From Nocardia harenae NBRC 108248 (GTDB lineage: Bacteria; Actinomycetota; Actinomycetes; Mycobacteriales; Mycobacteriaceae): a stretch of DNA of 64,000 bases. Location: contig NZ_BDBH01000005.1 in NCBI RefSeq assembly GCF_001612885.1, positions 1 to 64,000 on the forward strand, written 5' to 3'. Below the pieces are notes generated by a model. It searched no databases. It was not told the origin of the DNA and worked only from the letters and a program-made list of their open reading frames with translations. The position numbers were made by a program, and so were the translations under genes. Shown here piece by piece: positions 39,402-48,180 of this stretch. How positions within the stretch are numbered: the first letter of the stretch is position 1; each line of letters opens with the position of its first letter.

Positions 39402-41933
39402 TCACACGTCGGCGATGGCCGCGAGCGGCGGCGTGCGCGCCGCCCGCACCGCGGGCCAGAGCGCGGCGAGCACCCCGACCACGGCGGAGCCGACCAGCAC
39501 CAGCACCAGCTGACCCCACGGGATGGCGATCTGATCGAGCCCGAAATCGCGCAGCGTGCGCAGGAACCCGACCCCGAGCCCGAGCCCGAGCAGCAACCCG
39601 ACCACCGCGCCGAAGACCGCGATCAGCATGGACTCCAGGTAGATGGTGCGGCGCACCTGCGGCCGCAGCATGCCGACCGCGCGCAGCATCCCGATCTCCC
39701 TGCGCCGCTCCACCACCGAGAGCGCGAGCGTGTTCACGATGCCGAGCACCGCGATCACCACGGCCAGCGCGAGCAGCCCGTAGAGAATCGCGAGCATGGT
39801 GTCGATCTGCCGCCCCTGCTCCCCCTTGAACTCCTCGCGGTCCATCACCTGCACCACCACGAACTGCTCGGTGGCGCGCTCCAGGTCGGCGCGCAGCGCG
39901 GCCGGGTCGGTGCCGGGCGCAGCCTGCACCAGCAGCACCACATTGACCCGGAAGGCGGCCGGCGTGGTCCGCTCGTAGAGCTGCGGCGAGAGGATGACCT
40001 CGCCGAGCAGCGGGCTGTTCCGGTAGACGCCCTGCACCGTGACCGGCAGCGCCGTGCCGTCCAGCCCGTTGATGGTGACCTGCTGCCCCGGGCTCCAGCC
40101 GCGCTCGTCCCGCTCCTTCTCCGAAATGAGGATGTCACGCTCGCCGAGCGTGTCCGTGCCCGCGAGCAGGTTCACCCGCATGACCCGGTCGAACGCCCCC
40201 TCCGGGGAGGAGCCGGGCACCTGGTCGCCGTCGATCCGCACCACCGCGCCGCGGAACCCGACCACCTGCTCGGCTGCGGGCACCCCGTCGCGCACCGCGG
40301 CGGTGGCGCCGATCGGCACCCCGATCTGCGGCGGCCCGGCCAGCACGAAATCGGCGGTCACGTCCTTGTCCACCAGCCCGCCGATGCTGGCCTTGGCGGA
40401 GGCGCCGAGCATGCCGATCGCGGTGACCAGCATGAGCCCGAGGGTGAGCGCGAAGGCCGTCGCCGCGGTCCGGCGCGGATTGCGCCGCGCATTGTTCCTG
40501 GCCATGGCGCCGACCGCGCCGAACGGCCGCATGAGCACGCCGAGCGTCCCGACCACCGGCCGGGAGAGCGCGGGCGCGGCCAGCAGCACCGCCAGGATGA
40601 GCGCGAGCGCGCCCGCCCCTACCGTCGAGGCCGCGGTGCCGCCGGTGTACTGCGCGCCGATCACCACCAGCGCCACCCCGGCGACCGCGAGCAGCGCGCC
40701 TGCGATGGTCCGGGTGCGCAGCGAGTCGCCGGTGGTGGCGAACTCGGCGCGCATGGCCTCGACCGGCGGCACCTTCGCGGCCCGCCGGGCGGGGGCGTAG
40801 GCGCTGATCACGGTGACCGCGAGCCCGAGCGCGAGCCCGATCAGCACGGTGCGCGGCCGCAGCGTGAGCGACCCGGTCGGCAGCCCGACGTCGAAGGCAT
40901 TGAGCAGCGCGGAGAGCCCGTACGCCAGCCCGACGCCACCCGCCAGCCCGAGCACGCTGCCGAGCACGCCGATCACCAGCGCCTCGGCCACCACCGAGCG
41001 CCCGACCTGCCCGCTGCTCGCCCCGACCGCACGCAGCAGCGCCAGCTCGCGCAGCCGCTGCGCCACGATCATGGAGAAGGTGTTGTAGATGATGAAGGTG
41101 CCGACGATCAGCGCGATCGCGCCGAAGGCGAGCAGGAAGTAGTTGAGGAAGTTCAGCGCCTCGGAGACCTGCGCCTTCATGTCCTCGCGCACCTGGTCGC
41201 CGTTCTGCACCTTGTACTCGCCGCCGAATTCCAGCGCGAGCCGGTCGCGCAACTCGTCGGCGGGCACCCCGGCCGCGGCGATATCGGCGTACGCGACGTG
41301 TGAGCCATCGGTGAACAGCTGTTTCGCCTGATCCTCCGGGAACTGCAGCGCGACCAGCCCGCCGGTGCCGCCGGGCAGCTCGTAGACGCCGCTCAGGGTG
41401 ACGTCGATCGGCTCGCCGCGGGACGGGATCAGCACCTTGGTGCGGTCGCCGACCTGGATTCCGGCGCGCTCGGCGCCGCCGGTATTGATGGCGAACTCGC
41501 CCGGCCGCGTCGGCGGGCCGCCCTGGGTGAAGGCCAGCGGCTCGGCCACCGCGCGGTCGGCGGGCAGGTAGGACTCGCCGAAGCTGGGGGCGCCGCCGGT
41601 CTGCACGGCGGTCTTGCCGGTCGGGTCGAGCAGCACCACCGGGCCGTTCACGCCGGGCGCGACCGCGCGCACGTCCGGGCGGGCGGCGATCCGGTCAACC
41701 ACGCTCTGCGGCAGCCCGACGGACTGCTGGTTCTTCGGGCTCACCCGCACGTCGACGCCCTTGGCCTGGCTGGCGAAGATGCCGTCGAAGGTGCGCTGCA
41801 GGGTATCGGTGAAGACGAAGGAACCGGCGATGAAGGCCGTGCCGAGCACCACCGAGAGCAGCGTGAGCGCGAGCCGCACCTTGTGCGCGGCGAGGTTGCG
41901 CAAGGCGACCTTGCGCATGGGATTGCCCGCCAT
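39402..41933 (-). CDS. ABC transporter permease, FtsX/MacB type
   Basis: An 843-residue permease. An N-terminal transmembrane helix (about 18-40) precedes an extracytoplasmic core. The first FtsX-like domain follows (about 265-395, QRLRELALLRAVGASSGQVG). A second set of helices surrounds 415-515, and a second FtsX-like domain is near the end (ERRREIGMLRAVGMLRPQVRR, about 745-765). This duplicated form is common in actinobacteria and exports peptides, lipids or antimicrobials; the substrate is unknown. Its ATG shares one base with the ATP-binding gene stop (TGATG), so the two are co-translated. Confidence 0.92.
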   Translation of the reverse strand: MAGNPMRKVALRNLAAHKVRLALTLLSVVLGTAFIAGSFVFTDTLQRTFDGIFASQAKGVDVRVSPKNQQSVGLPQSVVDRIAARPDVRAVAPGVNGPVVLLDPTGKTAVQTGGAPSFGESYLPADRAVAEPLAFTQGGPPTRPGEFAINTGGAERAGIQVGDRTKVLIPSRGEPIDVTLSGVYELPGGTGGLVALQFPEDQAKQLFTDGSHVAYADIAAAGVPADELRDRLALEFGGEYKVQNGDQVREDMKAQVSEALNFLNYFLLAFGAIALIVGTFIIYNTFSMIVAQRLRELALLRAVGASSGQVGRSVVAEALVIGVLGSVLGLAGGVGLAYGLSALLNAFDVGLPTGSLTLRPRTVLIGLALGLAVTVISAYAPARRAAKVPPVEAMRAEFATTGDSLRTRTIAGALLAVAGVALVVIGAQYTGGTAASTVGAGALALILAVLLAAPALSRPVVGTLGVLMRPFGAVGAMARNNARRNPRRTAATAFALTLGLMLVTAIGMLGASAKASIGGLVDKDVTADFVLAGPPQIGVPIGATAAVRDGVPAAEQVVGFRGAVVRIDGDQVPGSSPEGAFDRVMRVNLLAGTDTLGERDILISEKERDERGWSPGQQVTINGLDGTALPVTVQGVYRNSPLLGEVILSPQLYERTTPAAFRVNVVLLVQAAPGTDPAALRADLERATEQFVVVQVMDREEFKGEQGRQIDTMLAILYGLLALAVVIAVLGIVNTLALSVVERRREIGMLRAVGMLRPQVRRTIYLESMLIAVFGAVVGLLLGLGLGVGFLRTLRDFGLDQIAIPWGQLVLVLVGSAVVGVLAALWPAVRAARTPPLAAIADV

Positions 41934-42706
41934 CAGTTCTCCAGCGCCTTCATCCGGTCGAGCACGGAGTCGGCGGTCGGATCGCGGAGTTCGTCCACGA
42001 TCCGGCCGTCGGCGAGGAAGACCACCCGGTCGGCGTAGGAGGCGGCGCGCGGGTCGTGCGTGACGATCACCACGGTCTGACCGAACTCGTCGACGGCGGC
42101 GCGCAGGATGGAGAGCACCTCGCCGGAGGAGCGGGAGTCCAGGTTGCCGGTCGGCTCGTCGCCGAAGATGATGTCCGGCTTGCCCGCCAGCGCCCTGGCG
42201 CAGGCCACGCGCTGCTGCTGGCCGCCGGAGAGTTCGCTGGGGCGGTGCTCCAGCCGGTCCGCGAGGCCGAGCCTGCCGAGCACCGTCTCCAGCCAGCCGC
42301 GGTCCACCTCGCGGCCAGCGATGTCGAGCGGCAGCGTGATGTTCTCCAGCGCGGTCAGCGTCGGCACCAGGTTGAAGGCCTGGAAGACGAAGCCGATGCG
42401 GTCGCGGCGCAGCTTGGTCATCTCCGCGTCGGAGAGGTCGGTCAGGTCGGTGTCACCGATCCGGACCGTGCCGGAGCTGGCCGAATCCAGCCCGGCGAGA
42501 CAGTGCATGAGGGTGGATTTGCCGGACCCGGACGGCCCCATGATGGCGGTGAACTCACCCCTGGCGAAATCCGCGGACACCCCGTCGAGCGCGGTGACCC
42601 TGGTGTCTCCGGCGCCGTAGACCTTGCTCAGGTCAACGGCGCGGGCCGCGACGGAGGTCGCGGTGCCCGGCTCGGTCGGTTCGGCGCTCACGGCGTGCGA
42701 TGTCAT
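41933..42706 (-). CDS. ABC transporter ATP-binding protein (MacB/LolD type)
   Basis: A 257-residue ATPase partner of the permease. Walker A is GPSGSGKST, the Q-loop is VFQAFNLVPTLTA, the signature is LSGGQQQR, Walker B is IIFGDEPTGNLD, and the H-loop is VTHDP. All are complete and close to the LolD/MacB subfamily. About 28 residues precede the domain. The ATG at 42706 was preferred to upstream in-frame codons because it matches usual length. It leads the two-gene exporter operon and is divergent from the DUF1877-like gene. Confidence 0.95.
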   Translation of the reverse strand: MTSHAVSAEPTEPGTATSVAARAVDLSKVYGAGDTRVTALDGVSADFARGEFTAIMGPSGSGKSTLMHCLAGLDSASSGTVRIGDTDLTDLSDAEMTKLRRDRIGFVFQAFNLVPTLTALENITLPLDIAGREVDRGWLETVLGRLGLADRLEHRPSELSGGQQQRVACARALAGKPDIIFGDEPTGNLDSRSSGEVLSILRAAVDEFGQTVVIVTHDPRAASYADRVVFLADGRIVDELRDPTADSVLDRMKALEN

Positions 42707-42809
42707 GGCAACCAGTGTTCCCGCGTTCGCGCGCGCACGCCATCGGGGGTTTCCCGGAGCGGAGGCACCACCTCCGGGTGTATGCCTGGCAGCGGTATCG
42801 TCCGCCTGG

Positions 42810-43238
42810 ATGGGTACGAGGATGGCGTTCGCCGAGGCGACGAGCATGGAGCTGGACCACGGGGTGGTCGATCCCGAGTGGTTGCGCGGTGCGGCGCGCG
42901 TCGGCTGCGACCTCGGAACGCGCTGGGATGCCGTGCAATTCCTGCTGGACGCGGCCGGGGTCCCGGTCGACCTCCGGGTGGACGGCGACCCGCTGGACCC
43001 CGGACAGACGCTCGCCGCCTGGTACCCGGAGCTGGTCGCCGAGGCGGCGGCCGCGCTCTCCGGGGTGACCCCGGAATCGATCGCCCGGCATCACGATCCG
43101 GCACGCATGGCGGAGGAGGGGGTCGATCCCGCCGATCCGGTCGCCATCGCGGCGTGCGTCCACGCGCTGACGCGCTTCTTCGTCGCCGCCGCGGAGCGCG
43201 GGGCGGGCGCGGTCATGCTGCTGCGCCCGGAGGAGTAG
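42810..43238 (+). CDS. DUF1877-like protein
   Basis: A protein of about 142 residues, acidic, without signal peptide or membrane helix. RWDAVQFLLDAAG near residue 40 and ALTRFFVAAAERGAGAVMLL near the end resemble the DUF1877 (YfbM) family, whose role is unknown. The similarity is only moderate. The start could be 42810 or the ATG at 42822. It is transcribed away from the ABC exporter, and a hairpin (43331-43352) follows. Confidence 0.5.
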   Translation: MGTRMAFAEATSMELDHGVVDPEWLRGAARVGCDLGTRWDAVQFLLDAAGVPVDLRVDGDPLDPGQTLAAWYPELVAEAAAALSGVTPESIARHHDPARMAEEGVDPADPVAIAACVHALTRFFVAAAERGAGAVMLLRPEE

Positions 43239-43330
43239 CGGCCTGGTCATGGTGCTGCCGCGGACGGGTCGGGCGGGTGTTGCCGCTCCGCGCGGACCGG
43301 CGGCGGCGCGACCAGCTGCGCGCGCCGCCA

Positions 43331-43352
43331 CCCGCAGTGCGGCACTGCGCGG
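43331..43352. terminator. Hairpin between convergent DUF1877-like and HMG-CoA lyase-like genes
   Basis: CGCAGTG-CGG-CACTGCG forms a perfect 7-bp stem at 43333-43349 with a 3-base loop. Two further outer pairs extend it across a one-base bulge. It lies in the 189-base gap between two gene ends pointing at each other, so it can stop transcripts from both sides. No gene was found in the rest of the gap. Confidence 0.6.
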
Positions 43353-43427
43353 GCCGCGATACCGCGCGGCACGGGCGCGCGGCCGGACATCGCGCGGCAC
43401 GAGATCGCACCGCTCGCCGCACCGCGG

Positions 43428-44351
43428 TCACCCCGGGATCGGCGCCGCCCAGGGGAAGGCGGTGGTGGTCGAGCGGGCGCCCTGGACCGTGCGGGAACGG
43501 TTCGGTTCCCCGAGCTCGGCGAGCAGGGCTCCGGTGAGGTCGGCCAGCCCGGCGAGGGTGGCCGGGGTGAACCAGGACGGGCGGGTGGCGAAGAGGATGT
43601 CCTCGCTGGCGGTATTGCCGCCCGCCCCGGGAGCGAAGGGACAGCCGCCGAGGCCGCCCAGCGACCCGTCCACGACGGTCGCGCCCGCCCGGATCGCGGC
43701 CAGGGTGTTCGCGACGCCCATGCCCCAGGTGTCGTGCCCGTGGAAGACGATGCGCCGGTGCGGGGTGTCCCGGCGCACCGCGCCGACCAGGGCCGCGACC
43801 TCCATCGGCCCCGCCTGGCCGAGGGTGTCGGCGAGGACGATGTCGGCGGCGCCGTCGGTGCGCGGGTCGGTGGCGATGGCGAGCACCCGCTCCGGCGCGA
43901 CCGGACCGGTGAACGGGCAGGTGAAGCTGGTGGCCAGGGTGAGCTGGAGGTCGCCACCCGCCTGCTCGGCAAGACGCACGGCATCGGGCATCGCGGCGAT
44001 ACTGGCCTCGGTGTCGCGGCCGATATTCGCGCGATTGTGCTCGTCGGTGACGGAGAAGCAGTACTGGAAGTGGGTGATGCCCGCCTCCGCCGCCTTCTCC
44101 ACGTGGCGGGGGGTGGCCACCCAGACCCAGCAGCGGGCGCGTTCCTCGGGGGTGAGCTCGGCTATCAGCTCCAGGGTGTTGGCCATGGGCGGCACCAGGT
44201 CGCCCCTGGCCAGGGAGCCGATCTCCAGCGCCGGGACACCGAGGGCGAGGAGCTTCCTGGCGATCTCGAGCTTCCGCTCCACCGAGAGGAGTTTGCCGGT
44301 GAGCTGCAGACCGTCCCGCAGGGTGACGTCCCTGAGGATGATGTCGCTCAT
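43428..44351 (-). CDS. HMG-CoA lyase-like (HMGL family) enzyme
   Basis: A 307-residue TIM-barrel lyase of the HMGL family. LRDVTLRDGLQ at the start carries the catalytic arginine. HGHDTWGMGVANTLAA (about 205) gives the metal-binding histidines. GGLGGCPFAPGAGGNTASED (about 235-254) carries the conserved cysteine loop. The cleaved substrate could be HMG-CoA (leucine breakdown) or a related beta-hydroxyacyl-CoA such as citramalyl-CoA. Its start overlaps the CoA-transferase stop (ATGA), so a CoA activation-then-cleavage pair is likely. Confidence 0.88.
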   Translation of the reverse strand: MSDIILRDVTLRDGLQLTGKLLSVERKLEIARKLLALGVPALEIGSLARGDLVPPMANTLELIAELTPEERARCWVWVATPRHVEKAAEAGITHFQYCFSVTDEHNRANIGRDTEASIAAMPDAVRLAEQAGGDLQLTLATSFTCPFTGPVAPERVLAIATDPRTDGAADIVLADTLGQAGPMEVAALVGAVRRDTPHRRIVFHGHDTWGMGVANTLAAIRAGATVVDGSLGGLGGCPFAPGAGGNTASEDILFATRPSWFTPATLAGLADLTGALLAELGEPNRSRTVQGARSTTTAFPWAAPIPG

Positions 44352-45559
44352 CCCAGCGGACCCGCGGCTTCGGCGATCTCGGCGGGGGTGAGGCCGAGCG
44401 CGGTGAGCACCTCGTGGGTGTGTTCACCCAGGTCCGGGCCGACATTGCGGATGGGGAGGGACTTTCCGCCGATGACGGGGACGATGCCGGGGAAGCCGAC
44501 CTGCCTCGGCTCGGGCTCGCCGACGTCGACGGGGAAGTGCTGGATCATGTCGCGGGCCAGGTACTGCTCGTCGGCGACGATATCGGCGGCGGTGTAGATG
44601 GGGCCGCAGGGGATGCCCGCCTCCTCCAGGACGGCGAGCGCTTCCGGGCGGGAGCGCTGGACGGTCCACTCGCCGATGGCGGCGTCCAGCCGCTCGCGAT
44701 GCCGCCAGCGGCCCGCATTGTCCTGCAACTCCGGGTCGGCGGCCAGGTCGGGCCGGTCGATGACCGTCATGTAGCGCTGGAAGATGGCGTCGCCGTTGCC
44801 GCCGATGATGATGCTGGTGCCGTCGGCGCAGGGGTAGGCATTGCTCGGCGCGATGCCCTCCATGCGGCCGCCGACCCGCTGCCGGTTGATGCCGTAGGCG
44901 AGGTAATCCGGCACCAGCGACTCCATCACCGAGAGGATCGCCTCGTTCAGCGCCACATCGATGATCCGCTGCTCCAGCGGCACCGCACCCTTGCGCTCCC
45001 GCTGGAAGAGCGCCATGACGGTGCCGAAGGCGGCGTAGATCCCGGCGATCGAATCGCCGATCGACACCCCGACCCGCACCGGCGGCCGATCCGGATCCCC
45101 GACCAGCTCGCGCAGCCCGCCCACCGCCTCCGCCACGGCGGCGAAGCCGGGGCGCGCGGCGCGCGGCCCGGTCTGGCCGTAGGCGGAGATGCGGGTGACC
45201 ACGAGCTCCGAATTGGCCTCGTTGAGAACCTCCGGCCCGAGCCCCCACTTCTCCAGCATGCCGGGGCGGAAGTTCTCCAGCAGTACATCGCTCTCCCGGA
45301 CCAGGGCGAGCACGGTGCGCCTGCCGGCCTCGGTGCGCAGGTCGAGGGTGATCGACTTCTTGTTCCGGTTCACCGTGCGGTAGAGCATCGAGGTGGTGCC
45401 GCCGTAGAGCCGCCAGTTGCGCAGCTCGTCCCCGGCGCCGGGACGCTCCACCTTGATCACCTCGGCGCCGAAGTCACCGAGGATCCGGGCCGCCGTCGGC
45501 GCCGCGATGTAATTGCCGAGTTCCAGGACGCGCACGCCGTCGAGCGGCCGAATACCCAT
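44348..45559 (-). CDS. CaiB/BaiF (class III) CoA-transferase
   Basis: A 403-residue type III CoA-transferase that moves CoA from one acyl-CoA to a carboxylic acid. The start, PLDGVRVLELGNYIAAP, the GAEVIKVERPGAGDELRNW block and the catalytic-aspartate region (LRTEAGRRTVLALVRESDVLLENFRPG) are characteristic; the IDVALNEAILSVME segment follows later. The donor and acceptor cannot be read from sequence. The gene is followed, by ATGA overlap, by the HMGL-family lyase, which would cleave the thioester made. Nfo-like gene ends 15 bases upstream. Confidence 0.92.
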   Translation of the reverse strand: MGIRPLDGVRVLELGNYIAAPTAARILGDFGAEVIKVERPGAGDELRNWRLYGGTTSMLYRTVNRNKKSITLDLRTEAGRRTVLALVRESDVLLENFRPGMLEKWGLGPEVLNEANSELVVTRISAYGQTGPRAARPGFAAVAEAVGGLRELVGDPDRPPVRVGVSIGDSIAGIYAAFGTVMALFQRERKGAVPLEQRIIDVALNEAILSVMESLVPDYLAYGINRQRVGGRMEGIAPSNAYPCADGTSIIIGGNGDAIFQRYMTVIDRPDLAADPELQDNAGRWRHRERLDAAIGEWTVQRSRPEALAVLEEAGIPCGPIYTAADIVADEQYLARDMIQHFPVDVGEPEPRQVGFPGIVPVIGGKSLPIRNVGPDLGEHTHEVLTALGLTPAEIAEAAGPLG

Positions 45560-45574
45560 GCGGACCAGTCTGGC

Positions 45575-46348
45575 CTACCGACCGACGTGCTCACGCAGGT
45601 AGGCCAGATCGTCGGCGAGGCCGTCGCCGGGGGTCTCCAGCACCACCGGGGCGCCCGCGGTGCGGCACACCTCGGCGAGCAGCTCCGGGTCGATGGTGCC
45701 GTCGGCGAGGTTGGCGTGCCGGTCGGCACCGGAGTCGAACTCGTCGCGGGAGGAGTTCAGGTGCACCAGGTCGATCCGGCCGGTGATGGCCTTGATCCGG
45801 TCGACGACGCCGACCAGCTCCTCACCGCCCGCCCAGGCGTGGCAGGTGTCGAGGCAGAAGCCGGCGCCGAACTCACCGACCGCGTCCCAGAGCCGGGCGA
45901 TGGAGTCGAAGTGCCTGGCCATGGCGTGGTTGCCGCCCGCGGTGTTCTCGATCAGGATCGGCACCGCGAAGCCGCCCTTCTCCTCCTGCCGCTCGAAGAG
46001 CTTGCGCCAATTGGTGACACCGGCCTCCAGCTCGGCGTCCGAGCGCACGTGCCCGCCGTGCACCACCAGCCCGAAGGCGCCCAGCTCGGCGGCGGCCGTC
46101 GCCTGCTGCGCCACCGCGTTGCGCGAGGGCATGCGCAGCCGGTTGTTCAGGCTCGCGACGTTGATCTGGTACGACGAGTGCACCACCACGTCGATCGGGC
46201 TTGCCCTGATCTCGTCGGCGCGCGGGTGCGGCTGTGGTTTGTCCCAGCTCTGCGGGTCGATGACGAAAAGCTGAATCACCTCGGCGCCGAGTTTCTCACC
46301 GAAGCCGATCGGATCGCTGTCCAGGCGAACGTGTGCTCCAATGCGCAT
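45575..46348 (-). CDS. nfo: Deoxyribonuclease IV (AP endonuclease, Nfo family)
   Basis: It cuts abasic sites in base excision repair using three zinc ions. The protein is 257 residues. The start, MRIGAHVR, the QLFVIDPQSWDKP strand, VVHSSYQINVAS, VVHGGHV, ENTAGG, LDTCHAWAGG and HLNSSRDEFDSGADRH give the ordered zinc ligands of endonuclease IV. The ATG follows AGGGTGAG. Genes around it are unrelated, so it appears to be an independent unit divergent from the kinase genes. Confidence 0.9.
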   Translation of the reverse strand: MRIGAHVRLDSDPIGFGEKLGAEVIQLFVIDPQSWDKPQPHPRADEIRASPIDVVVHSSYQINVASLNNRLRMPSRNAVAQQATAAAELGAFGLVVHGGHVRSDAELEAGVTNWRKLFERQEEKGGFAVPILIENTAGGNHAMARHFDSIARLWDAVGEFGAGFCLDTCHAWAGGEELVGVVDRIKAITGRIDLVHLNSSRDEFDSGADRHANLADGTIDPELLAEVCRTAGAPVVLETPGDGLADDLAYLREHVGR

Positions 46349-46465
46349 AGGACTCACCCTAACGACCGGCACCGACACGCGGGCCGCCGAAAGCGATGTT
46401 GCGCGCCGGGGTGCCGGAGAGATAGATCGGTAGGACCAGGCGCGCGACCCGGAGAGGGGGGTGGA

Positions 46466-48010
46466 GTGACGGAAGTGCTGCAGAAGGGCGACACCTTCGC
46501 CGGCTACACCGTGCGGCGGGTGCTCGGCTTCGGCGGAATGGGCACGGTGTACCTGGCCAGGCACCCGCGGCTGCCCCGGCTCACCGCGCTCAAGCTGCTC
46601 GGGCGCGACCTCTACTCGGATACCGAGATCCGCAAGCGCTTCGAGCGCGAGGCGGATCTCGTCGCGCAGCTGGACCACCCCAATATCGTCACCGTCTACG
46701 ACCGCGGCGCCGAGGACGACCAGCTCTGGATCTCCATGCAGTTCGTCGCGGGCGCCGACGCCTCCTGCGTCGACGTCGGCGTGCTGCCGCCCGCGCGGGC
46801 CGTGCGGATCATCGCCGACACCGCGTCGGCGCTGGACTTCGCGCACGTCAACGGCGTGCTGCACCGGGATGTGAAGCCGGCCAACATCCTGCTCGCCAAG
46901 GCGCCGATCGGGCAGCCGGAGCGGGTGCTGCTCACCGACTTCGGCATCGCCAGCGTGCGCGACGCCGACACCACGCTCGGCTCCGCCGGGTCGATCACCG
47001 CGACGCTCGCCTATGCCGCGCCGGAGCACCTCGCCGGGGCCGCGCTGGACCACAGGGCGGACCAGTACTCGCTGGCCTGCACGCTGTTCTGGATGCTGAC
47101 CGGCGCCGCGCCGTACCCGGGGGCGAACCCGGCCGCGGTGATCAACGGGCACCTGAACCTGCCGGTGCCGTCGGCGCGCACCGCGCGGCCGGATCTCTCG
47201 CCCGCCTTCGACGCGGTGATCATGCGGGCGCTCGCCAAGGAGCCGGGCGAGCGGTTCGACACCTGCGCGGCGTTCGCGGCCGCGGCGAAGGCGGCGCTGG
47301 ACGGGCCGCGCAGCGGGCCGCACCGGTCGGTGCAGCCGCAGGGCGGGCCGCCCACCGGGTATCCGGGGGCGCCGCCGTACCCGTCCGGGCAGCCGTACCC
47401 CACCGCGCAGCCCGGGTACCCCACCGCGCAGCCGCGGCCGTACCCGCAGTCGCCGTACCCCGGTGCGCAGCCCCGGCCGCCGTATCCGCGGCAGCCGAAT
47501 CCGCAGCGGCCTCAACCGGGCCCGCCGCGGCCGGGTAACCGGCCGCAGCAGGGGCCGTACCCGGGGCCGTCCTGGGGGCAGCCCCGCCCGGTGTCCGGTC
47601 CGAATCAGGGGCCGGGCTACGGCCCCCAGCCACCCTCCGGCGCCCACGCCCGTCCGGGCCCGACCGGATACCCCGGTGCGCGCCCCGGCTCCGGCGGGCC
47701 GCCGAACGCGAGCCCCGGCTCCGGCACACACGCCCGTCCCGGAACGCCCACCCCTCCGCCGGCGGGCGCGCCCCCCACTCCGAACCCGGCGCAGCGCTCC
47801 GGCGCGCACCCGGTTGCGGGGCGTACGCCGAACCCCGCCGAGCGCGAGCAGGTGCGCCCGGAGGACCCGACCGTCATCCCGGCCCCACCCCCGCCCTCCG
47901 GGCGTGCGCCGCAGCGCCGCGGGCGCCCGGCGACGATCGATCCGCCCGGCGGCCGGGTGCGCCCCGGCGGCGCCGGGCAACCCGGCGAAACCGCAGCGGG
48001 AGACGGCTGA
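46466..48010 (+). CDS. Ser/Thr protein kinase without membrane anchor (kinase 1 of 3)
   Basis: A 514-residue PknB-type kinase. The catalytic domain (about 13-275) has GFGGMGTVYLARHP, TALKLLGRD (lysine), VLHRDVKPANI, LTDFGIAS and the APEH segment. After it come about 235 residues that are almost entirely Pro, Gly, Tyr, Gln and Ala (repeats of YPxxQP type). No transmembrane helix or sensor domain follows, unlike its two neighbours, so the kinase is predicted to be cytosolic with a disordered tail. The GTG at 46466 has GGAGAGGGGG upstream. Confidence 0.93.
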   Translation: MTEVLQKGDTFAGYTVRRVLGFGGMGTVYLARHPRLPRLTALKLLGRDLYSDTEIRKRFEREADLVAQLDHPNIVTVYDRGAEDDQLWISMQFVAGADASCVDVGVLPPARAVRIIADTASALDFAHVNGVLHRDVKPANILLAKAPIGQPERVLLTDFGIASVRDADTTLGSAGSITATLAYAAPEHLAGAALDHRADQYSLACTLFWMLTGAAPYPGANPAAVINGHLNLPVPSARTARPDLSPAFDAVIMRALAKEPGERFDTCAAFAAAAKAALDGPRSGPHRSVQPQGGPPTGYPGAPPYPSGQPYPTAQPGYPTAQPRPYPQSPYPGAQPRPPYPRQPNPQRPQPGPPRPGNRPQQGPYPGPSWGQPRPVSGPNQGPGYGPQPPSGAHARPGPTGYPGARPGSGGPPNASPGSGTHARPGTPTPPPAGAPPTPNPAQRSGAHPVAGRTPNPAEREQVRPEDPTVIPAPPPPSGRAPQRRGRPATIDPPGGRVRPGGAGQPGETAAGDG

Positions 48011-48180
48011 CATGCAGCCCCGATCCCGCACCCGGCGCGGTTCGCCGAAAGGCGGGCGGCCGCTCGACTACTGCTATGGTTTCGATGTTTCCGCGCGCGG
48101 GCCGAGCCCGATCGCGCGTTCTCGTGCTGTACGCCTGTGCGCCGGTGGGTCCCGGTCCGCGGCGAGAGATGGAGCAGACA

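Noticed and set aside
44414..46465. A very long open frame on the plus strand running from within the CoA-transferase gene to the first kinase
   Set aside because: It is antisense to the CoA-transferase and nfo genes. High GC leaves antisense frames open; composition is His/Asp/Gly/Ala-rich without any domain. Only the part from the GTG at 46466 is real.
47320..48005. Pro/Gly-rich tail of kinase 1 as a separate gene or frameshifted membrane kinase
   Set aside because: The frame is continuous to a single stop, and no transmembrane sequence appears in the other frames before kinase 2.
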